This document shows, in pieces, positions 1 to 8,665 of a stretch of 64,000 nucleotides of DNA. The stretch comes from Pseudomonadota bacterium (GTDB taxonomy: Bacteria; Pseudomonadota; Gammaproteobacteria; Steroidobacterales; Steroidobacteraceae), in assembly GCA_016713725.1 (NCBI GenBank), contig JADJOO010000005.1, forward strand, positions 124,001 through 188,000, written 5' to 3'. Made by a program: the position numbers and the translations under genes. Positions within the stretch are counted from its first letter, which is position 1; each line of letters opens with the position of its first letter. The notes under the pieces are model-generated. The model searched no databases. It was not told the DNA's origin and saw only the letters and a list, made by a program, of their open reading frames with translations.

Positions 1-874
1 CCTCGGCGTCGACCAGCCCGCCATTGCTCTGCATGAACGCGACGGTCGCGTTGCCATGCGCTGCACGCAGGCTCGCGCGGAAATTCCGCGTGTAGCGCAG
101 AAGTATGGGCGAGAGGTAGGCGTCGGCCACGGTCGTGTCGCCGCGCGCCACGAAGCCGAGGAGCGGCGCCGCAGCGTGCGACGCGATCACTTCTTCGAAA
201 CCCGCCGCGCGTGCAATATCCGCGGCGCGGATCTCGTGGGCCGGATGCCGGAACCCATGCAGGAACGCGACCGCAACGGCCTCGATGCCCGCCGCCCGCG
301 CTGCCACGAGTGCGCGGCGCAGCGCTTCTTCGTCCAGCGGCAGCAGCACCTGCCCCTGGGCGTCCACGCGTTCTGGAATTTCGACGACGTCCCGGTACAG
401 CGGGGATGGGCGACGGATGGCACGCGCGAAGATGTCGGGCCGATCCTGGTAGCCGATCAGCAGCGCGTCGCGCATTCCCTGCGAAGTGACCAGCAGCGTC
501 GGGGCGCCCGCGCGCTCGAGCAGTGCGTTGGTGGCGACGGTCGTGCCGAGCCGCACTGAAGCCACGCGACGGCCGCAGACAGCGCCGTGCCGTTCGAGCA
601 GCAAGTCGATGCCGCGCAATGCCGGATCGGCCCGCCGATGCGGGTCCCGCGACAGGACCTTGCAGGTGTGCAGCGAACCATCCGGAGCGGTGCCGACCAC
701 GTCGGTGAACGTGCCGCCGCGATCCACGGCGAACGTCCAACCGACCGTGTCGCGTTGTGCAGTGTGCGGCAATCGAGGCCGACTCCCGTTCGGCAGCAAC
801 CAGCGTTGGATCAGGGCTCCCCGAAGGCTCGTCCGGGCCTGCAAATATACCGTCAGATCAGTCACCGGTCGCAT
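1..874 (-). CDS. 5-oxoprolinase / hydantoinase A family protein, N-terminal part (cut by window edge)
   Basis: The gene reads leftwards from 874 and leaves the window, so only about 291 residues are visible. Family members open 5-oxoproline or hydantoin rings using ATP. Visible hallmarks are FAVDRGGTFTDVVG (about residues 48-61, the nucleotide-binding N-terminus), RLGTTVATNALLER, and near the edge VAVAFLHGFRHPAHE, YLSPILLRY and FMQSNGG. The ATG at 874 adds about 46 residues before the usual N-terminus; a TTG at 772 would fit the family better and leave room for a promoter. The gene is divergent from the alkyltransferase-like gene. Substrate cannot be decided from this part. Confidence 0.85.
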   Translation of the reverse strand, partial: MRPVTDLTVYLQARTSLRGALIQRWLLPNGSRPRLPHTAQRDTVGWTFAVDRGGTFTDVVGTAPDGSLHTCKVLSRDPHRRADPALRGIDLLLERHGAVCGRRVASVRLGTTVATNALLERAGAPTLLVTSQGMRDALLIGYQDRPDIFARAIRRPSPLYRDVVEIPERVDAQGQVLLPLDEEALRRALVAARAAGIEAVAVAFLHGFRHPAHEIRAADIARAAGFEEVIASHAAAPLLGFVARGDTTVADAYLSPILLRYTRNFRASLRAAHGNATVAFMQSNGGLVDAE

Positions 875-892
875 GGCATGATGCGGCCCATC

Positions 893-1303
893 ATGCCGAA
901 GCCCGCACGTCCTGCCCGACCTGCGCCTGCCGCGCGCGTGCCCGCGGACGTCGCAGAGAGGGAGCGAAGGATCGCAGCGATCATCGGGGTCGTGCGCAAG
1001 ATCCCTCACGGCCGGGTGACGACCTACGGCGCCGTCGCGGCTCGCGCCGGACTCCCTCGCCAGGCCCGACTCGTCGGCAAGGTGCTGTCCGGCCTGCCAG
1101 GTGACAGCGGGGTGCCGTGGCAGCGAGTCGTGGCCGCCGGTGGACGCATTGCCTTTCCGGCAGGTTCGCCAGCGCGCGGACGGCAGATTTCCCGCCTGCG
1201 CGCCGAAGGCATTGATGCGGCGCACGGACGCGTGAACCTGGTCCGGCACGGCTGGGGTGCAGCGGTGGGCGATCTGGACCAGTTGCTGTGGTCGGGTGAA
1301 TGA
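893..1303 (+). CDS. Alkyltransferase-like protein (ATL, MGMT homologue without catalytic Cys)
   Basis: A 136-residue protein with the DNA-binding half of O6-methylguanine-DNA methyltransferase: the helix-turn-helix stretch HGRVTTYGAVAARAGLP (about 39-55) and the active-site loop. In MGMT that loop reads PCHRV; here it is PWQRVV (75-80), with Trp at the alkyl-acceptor position. This is the signature of ATL proteins, which bind O6-alkylguanine without removing it and flag it for nucleotide excision repair. In-frame ATGs at 878 and 881 are alternative starts; 893 matches the family length. Its start lies only 18 bp from the possible ATG of the divergent oxoprolinase gene. Confidence 0.85.
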   Translation: MPKPARPARPAPAARVPADVAERERRIAAIIGVVRKIPHGRVTTYGAVAARAGLPRQARLVGKVLSGLPGDSGVPWQRVVAAGGRIAFPAGSPARGRQISRLRAEGIDAAHGRVNLVRHGWGAAVGDLDQLLWSGE

Positions 1304-1373
1304 GACCCAAGCCGCGATACCCGGTGCGCGAAAGCCTTATCATGCCCGGCATGCGGACTGGAGCGCTTCCCGG

Positions 1374-1886
1374 ATGACCGAGCGATACGTCGTTTTTTCC
1401 CACGGCAAGGACAGCGAGCCGTGGGGCAGCAAGATCGCGGCGATGGCAGAAATCGCGCGCGAGGAAGGGTTCCACGTCGAATCCGTCGACTATCGCGGCA
1501 TCGAGGATCCGCAGGCGCGCGTGACGCGACTGCTCGCGTTCTGCAAGGACCTGCGTGGATCGCTGGTGCTCGTCGGTTCGAGCATGGGCGGTTACGTGTC
1601 GGTGGCGGGTTCCTCGCTGCTGCAGGCGCGTGGCATGTTCCTGCTGGCGCCGGCGCTCTACATGCCCGGCTACGAGAAATTCAGCCCGCGACCCGCGCAC
1701 TGTCCAACAACCATCGTCCACGGCTGGCGCGATGAGGTGATCCCGGTCGACAACAGCATCCGTTTCGCAAAAGAGCAGAAGGCGACGTTGCACGTCGTCG
1801 ATTCGGACCATCAGTTGCTCGACCAGATCCGCGCGATCAACCATTTCTTCGCGTACTTCCTCTTTCAGATCGACGAGTTCCATTGA
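1374..1886 (+). CDS. Small alpha/beta hydrolase (YqiA/YcfP-like)
   Basis: A 170-residue protein that begins directly with the first beta strand (RYVVFSHGKDSEPWG) and has the nucleophile elbow GSSMGG (Ser about 70), an Asp loop HGWRDEVIP and a late His in SDHQLL, giving a complete catalytic triad. There is no signal peptide, so it is cytoplasmic. Length and order fit the small YqiA/YcfP esterase-like group; the substrate is unknown. The ATG at 1374 is chosen because upstream in-frame sequence is unlike the family. The stop codon abuts a G-rich repeat. Confidence 0.8.
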   Translation: MTERYVVFSHGKDSEPWGSKIAAMAEIAREEGFHVESVDYRGIEDPQARVTRLLAFCKDLRGSLVLVGSSMGGYVSVAGSSLLQARGMFLLAPALYMPGYEKFSPRPAHCPTTIVHGWRDEVIPVDNSIRFAKEQKATLHVVDSDHQLLDQIRAINHFFAYFLFQIDEFH

Positions 1887-2006
1887 GGGGGAAGGGGGAT
1901 AGGGGTTGGGGTAGGGGGTTAAGGGGTTAGTCGGAGGTGCAGATGCATCATCGGTTTCACCTACTGCCTCCGACTAACCCCTATCCCCTAACCCCTATCC
2001 CCTTCC
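1887..2006. repeat. G-rich/C-rich inverted repeat pair, telomere-like, between stop and start codons
   Basis: Directly after the hydrolase stop codon come at least four runs of four or more G separated by 2-3 bases, ending in GGTTAGTCGGAGGTGCAG. After about 25 bp the reverse complement follows (CCTCCGACTAACCCC and C-runs) up to 2006, shortly before the lipoprotein gene. The arms can form a long hairpin, and the G-rich strand could form a G-quadruplex. The same core recurs at 18755-18994 and 54812-54852. Confidence 0.85.
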
Positions 2007-2046
2007 TATAGAATCCCCGCCCGGGCCCTTGCCCTGGGGAAGCGTC

Positions 2047-2322
2047 ATGTCTATCGCAGCCAGGTTACCTCTCGCCGCCTTCGCGCTGTCGATGCTCGTC
2101 GCGTGCGGGTCGTCCACGCCGGATCCGAAAGACGATGCCGCTAGTGAGGCGGAGGCCCGCGAACTGGGCCGGGATACGGACGAGACCGTGCTGGACGACA
2201 TGATCCAGACCCAGGACAGGGCGCGTGCCGTGGAAGACGTCACCATGGACGCCAAGCGCAACCTCGACGAGGCGATTGACGCCCAGACGGGCGACGCGAG
2301 CGACGAGTCGGGCGGCAATTAG
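2047..2322 (+). CDS. Small putative lipoprotein of unknown function
   Basis: A 91-residue protein with a short N-terminal hydrophobic stretch (about residues 4-18) ending in the lipobox-like LVAC, followed by a highly charged, Asp/Glu-rich region with no recognisable domain. It is probably exported and lipidated. The ATG at 2047 gives the expected lipoprotein signal; an in-frame upstream ATG at 2029 adds six residues. It precedes the methyltransferase gene by 31 bp and may share its transcript. Function not recognised. Confidence 0.65.
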   Translation: MSIAARLPLAAFALSMLVACGSSTPDPKDDAASEAEARELGRDTDETVLDDMIQTQDRARAVEDVTMDAKRNLDEAIDAQTGDASDESGGN

Positions 2323-2353
2323 CTCCACGCCGCGACCGCGGCGGAGCGAGACC

Positions 2354-3025
2354 ATGCAGCGCATCACGGAACCTGAACTCATGGACGAGGCCGAGCAGGC
2401 GCGCGCCTATGCGATGGCCGACTTTGCCGAGCCCAACGAACGCTTCGTCGGGTATTTCGAAACGGAGTTTCCCGAACTTCAGACTGGTTCGGTGCTCGAC
2501 CTCGGCTGCGGTCCGGGCGACATCGTGCTGCGCCTGGCTACTCGACGTGCCGGACTCACCGTGCATGGCATCGATGGCTCGGCGGCGATGCTGCGGTTTG
2601 CCAGCGAAAGCCTGCACGAATCCCCGGAACTCGGCGGCCGCGTGCAGTTCATCGAGGGTTTGCTGCCGGGTGCCACGCTGCCGTTGCCGGGATACGACGC
2701 CGTCGTCAGCAACAGTCTGCTGCACCACCTGCACGATCCGGACGTGTTCTGGAGGGCGGTGCGCGAGGCGGGTGCCCCAGGCGCAGCAGTGCTCGTGATG
2801 GACCTGTTCCGGCCGGAATCCGCGGCGGCGGCGCAGGCCATCGTCGACCAGTACGCCGCGAACGAGCCGGACGTGCTGCGCCTGGACTTCCTCGCATCGC
2901 TCTGCGCCGCGTTCGAACCCGACGAAATCCGCGCGCAACTGCAGGCACATGGCCTCGACAGTTTCCGCGTCAGGACCGTCTCCGACCGGCATCTGCTCGT
3001 CACGGGTCGACTGCCACCGCGATGA
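2354..3025 (+). CDS. Class I SAM-dependent methyltransferase
   Basis: A 223-residue Rossmann-fold methyltransferase. Motif I is VLDLGCGPGD (about 49-58), the acidic strand-2 residue lies in VHGIDGS, and motif IV is DAVVSNSLLHHL. Similar proteins methylate small molecules or lipids, but the acceptor cannot be told from sequence. GGAGCGAG lies a few bases before the ATG. The stop overlaps the plsB start (ATGA), so the two are translationally coupled, which hints at a membrane-lipid-related role (inference). Confidence 0.8.
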   Translation: MQRITEPELMDEAEQARAYAMADFAEPNERFVGYFETEFPELQTGSVLDLGCGPGDIVLRLATRRAGLTVHGIDGSAAMLRFASESLHESPELGGRVQFIEGLLPGATLPLPGYDAVVSNSLLHHLHDPDVFWRAVREAGAPGAAVLVMDLFRPESAAAAQAIVDQYAANEPDVLRLDFLASLCAAFEPDEIRAQLQAHGLDSFRVRTVSDRHLLVTGRLPPR

Positions 3026-5481
3026 GCGACTTCTCCGCCTTCGAGCGGCTTGCACTGCCGATCGTTCGCGGGCTCGTTGCCATGTGGGTGCGGCCTTCGG
3101 TGCTGCCCGACGATGCGAAGTGGCAGCACGGGGCTGGTCGAGTTCCCGTGTATGCGCTCGAAAAGCGCAGCGTGATCGACCTCGCGGTGCTCGAGCACGT
3201 CTGTCGCGAGCGAGGCCTGCCGGATCCACACCTGCCAGTCGGCGCCAAGGCCGTGCTGGCGGACTCGTTGATCTTCCTCGAGCGTCGCACGGGTTTTTTC
3301 GGGCAGCGCATCGATCGCCGCATGCCCGAGGCACTGCGCGCGTTGACGGTCGCGGCAGGCGAGGATATTTCGTTCGACCCCGAGCTGATTCCTGTGAGCC
3401 TGTTCTGGGGCCGCGCCCCGGATCGTGAGCGAACGTGGTTCCGGCTGCTGATTGCCGAGGACTGGGACATTGGCGGGCGCTTCCGCAAGTTCCTCTCGCT
3501 GCTGATCAACGGCCGCAACCTGCTGGTGCTGCTCGGCGAGACGATGCCGGTGCAGTCCGCGATGTCGGAGACGCGGGGCATGCCGCGCGGCCCGCGCCGG
3601 ATGTGGCGCCAGCTGCGCATGCAGTTCCGCAACCAGCGCGCGGCGACGATCGGTCCCGATCTCTCGCATCGGCGCACGATCGTGACCGAAGTGCTGCGCA
3701 CGCATGCAGTGCGCGATGCCGTGCGCCAGGAAGTCCGGGACAAGAAGATCTCGCGCCGCGACGCGCTGAAGGTGGCGCGCGACTACGCTTACGAGGTCGC
3801 GGCCAACTACTCGCACGCGTTCGTCGTGTTTGCGTCGGGAATGCTCGGCCGGCTGTGGAACCGGCTCTACGACGGCGTCGAGCTCGCCAATTTTGCGAGC
3901 CTGCAGTCGGTCGACGAAGGCAGTGAAATCGTCTACGTGCCGTGCCACCGCAGCCACATGGACTACCTGCTGCTGTCGTACGTCGTGTACCACAAGGGCT
4001 ATGCGGTTCCGCACATCGCGGCGGGTATCAACCTCAACATGCCGGTCATCGGCTCGTTGCTGCGACGTGGCGGCGCGTTCTTCCTGCGCCGCAGTTTCAG
4101 CGGCAACGCGACGTACTCCGCCGTGTTCTCCCGCTACCTGGGCGCGATGATGGCGCGCGGCCACTCGATCGAGTATTTCATCGAAGGTGGCCGCAGCCGC
4201 ACGGGGCGCCTGATGCAGCCCAAGACAGGCATGCTTGCAATGACCGTGCGCGCCTACGTGCGCAAGCCGGTGCGCCCCGTCGTGTTCGTACCCATCTATT
4301 TCGGCTACGAGCGCCTCGTCGAAGGCCGCACCTACATCGGTGAGTTGGCCGGACGGCCGAAGGAGAAGGAATCGGTCATCGGCATGTTGCGCACGCTGCC
4401 CGAACTGCGCAGCCGCTTCGGCAAGGTCTACGTCAGCTTCGGCGAGCCACTACCGCTCGACGACCTGCTCGAGCACCACGTGCCGGGCTGGGATCGGCAG
4501 CAGCCGGTCACGGAAGAAAAGCCCGCCTGGCTGTCGCCGCTCTGCGTCGACCTGGCCCACCAGATCATGACGCGCATCAATGCCGCCGCGTGCGTGACGC
4601 CGGTCAACCTGATGGGCACGGTGCTGCTCGCGACGCCGCGGCAGCGCATGGGCGAGGCCGACCTGGCCCGTCAGCTCGAGCTGTATGCGTCGCTGATGCG
4701 GCAGGCGCCGTATTCGCCGCGCGTCTGGGTCACGCCGCTCGACGGCCAGTCGATGATCCGGCACTGCGATTCGCTGCGCATGCTGTACCGGCAATCGCAT
4801 CCGCTCGGCGACATCGTCGGCATGTCCGAATCGACGGCGGTGCTGTCGAGCTACTACCGCAACAACGTCCTGCACCTGCTGCTGATGCCTTCGTTGCTGG
4901 CGAGCGCCTTCCTCAACAATACTTCCGTGCGGCGGGTCGACCTGCTGCGATTGGCGGGCCGAGTCTATCCGTACGTCGCGGACGAATACTTCCTGCACTG
5001 GCGGGAGCACGAGTTGCCGGCGGTGGTCGACGAGCTGCTCGAGGACCTGCTCAACCACGGCTTGCTCACGGCCTCGGACGATCGCAGTGACTGGCGGCGG
5101 CCGGCCGCCGAATCGAGCGAATCCGTGCAGCTGTCGGTGCTGGCTCGCATCAGCGTGCCGATCCTCGAGCGCTATTACCTGGCAATCTCCCTGCTGCTGC
5201 GCGCGGGCAGCGGGCGCCTGACGCAGGAGGCGCTCGAGCGGCAGTGCCAGCTGACTGCGCAACGCATGGCCATGTTGTACGAACTCAATTCACCCGAGTT
5301 CTTCGACCGCGCGCTGTTCGGAAATTTCGTCGGGCGCCTGCGCGCGCGCAACGTCGTCAGCGAGGCCGCCGAGGGCAGGCTCGTGTTCGACGCGAAGGTA
5401 CTCGAGGCCGTCGCCTCCGACGCGCAGTTCGTACTGCACGAGCAGATCCGCAACTCCATCCTGCAGGTGGTTCACCGCTGA
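3022..5481 (+). CDS. plsB: Glycerol-3-phosphate 1-O-acyltransferase PlsB
   Basis: Transfers an acyl chain to position 1 of glycerol 3-phosphate, the first step of membrane phospholipid synthesis, at the inner membrane. The 819-residue length matches PlsB (about 800). The catalytic HX4D box is HRSHMD (about 309-314), followed by GGAFFLRR and the glycerol-phosphate-binding FIEGGRSRTGR (about 384-394), all in the correct order. The start overlaps the methyltransferase stop by four bases. The gene ends just before a long C/G tract of doubtful quality. Confidence 0.96.
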   Translation: MSDFSAFERLALPIVRGLVAMWVRPSVLPDDAKWQHGAGRVPVYALEKRSVIDLAVLEHVCRERGLPDPHLPVGAKAVLADSLIFLERRTGFFGQRIDRRMPEALRALTVAAGEDISFDPELIPVSLFWGRAPDRERTWFRLLIAEDWDIGGRFRKFLSLLINGRNLLVLLGETMPVQSAMSETRGMPRGPRRMWRQLRMQFRNQRAATIGPDLSHRRTIVTEVLRTHAVRDAVRQEVRDKKISRRDALKVARDYAYEVAANYSHAFVVFASGMLGRLWNRLYDGVELANFASLQSVDEGSEIVYVPCHRSHMDYLLLSYVVYHKGYAVPHIAAGINLNMPVIGSLLRRGGAFFLRRSFSGNATYSAVFSRYLGAMMARGHSIEYFIEGGRSRTGRLMQPKTGMLAMTVRAYVRKPVRPVVFVPIYFGYERLVEGRTYIGELAGRPKEKESVIGMLRTLPELRSRFGKVYVSFGEPLPLDDLLEHHVPGWDRQQPVTEEKPAWLSPLCVDLAHQIMTRINAAACVTPVNLMGTVLLATPRQRMGEADLARQLELYASLMRQAPYSPRVWVTPLDGQSMIRHCDSLRMLYRQSHPLGDIVGMSESTAVLSSYYRNNVLHLLLMPSLLASAFLNNTSVRRVDLLRLAGRVYPYVADEYFLHWREHELPAVVDELLEDLLNHGLLTASDDRSDWRRPAAESSESVQLSVLARISVPILERYYLAISLLLRAGSGRLTQEALERQCQLTAQRMAMLYELNSPEFFDRALFGNFVGRLRARNVVSEAAEGRLVFDAKVLEAVASDAQFVLHEQIRNSILQVVHR

Positions 5482-5525
5482 GGGCAGCCGGGCGCCCAGC
5501 CGCTGCGCCATGGGCCCGCGGTCGC

Positions 5526-6213
<688 letters not shown>

Positions 6214-6225
6214 TATCGGGTCGAC

Positions 6226-6307
6226 CCCTCGGTCGTCCCCGCGCGGGATTCCTCGAGACGACTGCCCCTCAGTCATCCCGCGGGATTCCTTCGAGCTGCC
6301 GCTCTCA
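6226..6307. repeat. Two diverged copies of a GC-palindrome-containing repeat beside arfB
   Basis: Two partly matching units: one around 6232-6260 (GTCCCCGCGCGGGATTCC) and one around 6270-6296 (GTCATCCCGCGGGATTCC), each with a CCCGCGGG-type palindrome followed by TTCC and TCGAG, then a third CTCAGTCATC at the arfB stop codon. This is probably the surviving edge of a longer repeat array that continues into the C/G tract. Confidence 0.5.
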
Positions 6308-6727
6308 GTCATCGAACGATTTGCGGCGCAGCACTTTCACCTTGCCGCGCTGCGTCTTGCCCTCCAGGCGCTTCACTTTCGATGCCCGCGTCGGCTTCGT
6401 CTTGCGGCGAGGCTTGGGTTCGACCAGCGCTGCCACGATCATCGTGCGCAACCGCTCGAGCGCATCCGCGCGATTCTGTTCCTGTGAACGCAGGCGCTGC
6501 GCATCGATGACGATCATTCCCGCGTCCGTCATGCGGCGTCCCGCGAGACGCTTCAGTCGTGCGCGTGCGTTCGGCCACAGCTCGTTCCAGAGCGCTGAAT
6601 CGAAGCGCAGCTCGACGGCATTGGAGACCTTGTTGACGTTCTGGCCGCCAGGTCCCGATGCACGCACGGCGCGAAACTCAATCAGGTCGTCCGGAATCGA
6701 GAGCGATTCGTTGATTGCGAAGGGCAC
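6305..6727 (-). CDS. arfB: Alternative ribosome-rescue factor ArfB (YaeJ)
   Basis: Peptidyl-tRNA hydrolase that rescues ribosomes stalled at the end of non-stop mRNAs. This 140-residue protein has the catalytic GGQ (27-29, in SGPGGQNVNKV) at the expected place and a basic, Lys/Arg-rich C-terminal tail (from about 105) that in the family reads the empty mRNA channel. It starts with GTG at 6727, nine bases after the mscS stop, so it is the last gene of a minus-strand run. The stop codon lies in the adjoining repeat. Confidence 0.93.
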   Translation of the reverse strand: MPFAINESLSIPDDLIEFRAVRASGPGGQNVNKVSNAVELRFDSALWNELWPNARARLKRLAGRRMTDAGMIVIDAQRLRSQEQNRADALERLRTMIVAALVEPKPRRKTKPTRASKVKRLEGKTQRGKVKVLRRKSFDD

Positions 6728-6736
6728 CGCCCGCTC

Positions 6737-8053
6737 TCAATCGCGCGGGGCGACGGGCGAGGCGGGTGCCATCTCGACGCGGATCTCGCGCTGTGCAACG
6801 GGAATCGTGATGCCGTTTTCCCTGAACAGCCGCCAGATGCGGCGGTTCACGTCGGACCGGACGTTGTTGACGCCTTCCTGCGGGTCGGGAATCCAGAAGC
6901 GCAGCTCGAGCTCGATGCCGTGGTCGCCGAATCCGATCAGGCGTGAAACCGGCGCCGGTTCGTGCAGGATGCGGGGATGTCCGTCGGTGGCCTGCAACAG
7001 CAGTTTCATCGCGACTTCCGGGTCATCCTTGTAGCTCACGCGGATCGGCAGCTTCAGCCGCACGCGCGGGTCCGTGTAACTCCAGTTGATCACCGGGTTG
7101 GTGATCAGGTGCTGGTTCGGCACCAGGGTCTCGACGCCATCGCGGTCGCGCACGACGACGTAGCGGCCGCGCAGTTCCTCGACCCAGCCGAAGCCCTCGG
7201 TGGCGGTGCCGGTCGTGCCGGTGAAGCTGATGACGTCGCCCGGCTTGATCGAGCGGTCCATCAGCAGTACGAAGCCGCTGACGAAATTGGCCGCGATGCT
7301 CTGCAGGCCGAAGCCGAGGCCGATGCCGATGGCACCCGTGAGCACGTTCAACGTCGTCAGGTCGAGGCCGGCCGCATTCAGCCCGACCAGCACGGAGAGG
7401 CCGACCAGGAACGCCTGCACGAACTTCGCGATGCCGATGCGCATCGTCGGGGCGAGCGCGTCGAGCTTCAGCACGTGGCGCTCGAGCCAGCGCGAGATCC
7501 ACAGCGCGAGCAGCACGAAGACACTGACGGTGACCAGCAGCTTCATCACCGACCAGGCGGAGATGCGCGTCTTGCCCGCCTGCATGCCGATGCCGTCGAG
7601 GGCGCGGATGACCTCGTCGCCCCAGCCCAGCAGGTGCAGCGATAGAAACATCCATATCACGCCGGTGATCGCCGCGCCCCAGCCCTTGAGCCGGGCGCGG
7701 GTACCGAGCGACACGCGCAGCACGTAAATGACCACCCTGATCAGCAGCAGCAGCCCGATCAGCTGCACCGCCACGTCGACCATGCTGGCCTGCAGCCCCG
7801 ACGCATGCAGCAGGCCGTCGACCGCGGCCAGGATCATGAGGATCAGGGCCGGTGGCGCACCGACGAAGAGCAGTTCGCGCGCGCGGTCGGGCAGGTTCTC
7901 GGGCTCGGGCGAGACCGTGATATGCGAGCGGGCGTGGACGGCGGCCCACCAGCCGAGCAGCAGCGCGCCGGCGATGACGACCAGCTGCAGGAAGTTTTCA
8001 GGCTGCTGCAGGGTTGCCAGGGCGTCCCCGATCACCTGCAGTTGGGTTTTCAT
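6737..8053 (-). CDS. MscS-family mechanosensitive ion channel
   Basis: A 438-residue inner-membrane protein. It has several N-terminal membrane segments, then the pore helix region around ALNVLTGAIGIGLGFGLQSIAANFVSG, followed by the beta domain (DRSIKPGDVI, LVPNQHLI) and an alpha-beta C-terminus, in MscS order. It releases solutes during osmotic downshock. Length is greater than E. coli MscS (286) because of extra N-terminal helices. It lies between the YdcH-like gene (4 bp upstream) and arfB. Confidence 0.88.
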   Translation of the reverse strand: MKTQLQVIGDALATLQQPENFLQLVVIAGALLLGWWAAVHARSHITVSPEPENLPDRARELLFVGAPPALILMILAAVDGLLHASGLQASMVDVAVQLIGLLLLIRVVIYVLRVSLGTRARLKGWGAAITGVIWMFLSLHLLGWGDEVIRALDGIGMQAGKTRISAWSVMKLLVTVSVFVLLALWISRWLERHVLKLDALAPTMRIGIAKFVQAFLVGLSVLVGLNAAGLDLTTLNVLTGAIGIGLGFGLQSIAANFVSGFVLLMDRSIKPGDVISFTGTTGTATEGFGWVEELRGRYVVVRDRDGVETLVPNQHLITNPVINWSYTDPRVRLKLPIRVSYKDDPEVAMKLLLQATDGHPRILHEPAPVSRLIGFGDHGIELELRFWIPDPQEGVNNVRSDVNRRIWRLFRENGITIPVAQREIRVEMAPASPVAPRD

Positions 8054-8057
8054 CCGG

Positions 8058-8282
8058 TCACGCGTTGAGGTCCGGGATCAGCTGGCTCTCGAGGCGGGCA
8101 ATCTGGTCTTTCAGCAGGAGCTTGCGTTTCTTCAGCCGGCGCAGTTGCACCTGGTCCACGTAGAGGTCGAGCTGCAGGCGATGGATCACGTCGTCGAGGT
8201 CGCGGTGCTCGATGCGCAGGCCCCGCAATCGATGCAGGTTCTGGAACGTCTCGGTGTCGACGTTGTCCGTCTGTTCAGCCAT
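8058..8282 (-). CDS. YdcH/DUF465 family small coiled-coil protein
   Basis: A 74-residue, strongly charged helical protein with heptad-like spacing and the family core RLKKRKLLLKDQIARLE near the C-terminus. DUF465/YdcH proteins are short cytoplasmic proteins of unknown function. The ATG at 8282 gives the usual family length; a longer in-frame extension upstream does not resemble the family. Four bases separate it from the mscS start. Confidence 0.75.
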   Translation of the reverse strand: MAEQTDNVDTETFQNLHRLRGLRIEHRDLDDVIHRLQLDLYVDQVQLRRLKKRKLLLKDQIARLESQLIPDLNA

Positions 8283-8347
8283 CGCGGGCGCTGTTCGTGG
8301 TCCGGTGCGGGGCAGATACTTTAGCCCCCGGCCGCGCAAAAAGGGAG

Positions 8348-8653
8348 CTAGTCCAGCCCGATGGTCTCCACGCGCTGCCCGAACATCACGACGAACCCCT
8401 GCTGCCGGGTATTGCCGTCGAGCGTGTAATCGAAAAGATAGGTGCGCTCGAAGGCCAGCCGCCCGCCGGCGGCCCGTACAACCTTGATCGACCGGAAGGC
8501 GACGGTTCCGTCGAGCAGGATGCCGCCCGTCGCAACGCATGTTTCACGGGCTGCGTCGTTGGCCCGTTCACGTGCCCCGAGCGCGTCGTGCCAGAACAGC
8601 ACGACGCCGCTGAAGGCGATGCACAGGAGCAGCAGGCTCCACGAGAGTTCCAC
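8348..8653 (-). CDS. DUF3301 family membrane-anchored protein
   Basis: A 101-residue protein with one N-terminal membrane segment (about 4-22) and a short soluble domain containing ARETC, LLDGTVAF and TYLFDYTLDGNTRQ, as in gammaproteobacterial DUF3301 proteins. Function is unknown. The start is GTG at 8653, 12 bp after the cysQ stop, so it is probably co-transcribed with cysQ. No strong ribosome binding site is visible. Confidence 0.7.
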   Translation of the reverse strand: MELSWSLLLLCIAFSGVVLFWHDALGARERANDAARETCVATGGILLDGTVAFRSIKVVRAAGGRLAFERTYLFDYTLDGNTRQQGFVVMFGQRVETIGLD

Positions 8654-8665
8654 GGCGGGCGGGGC

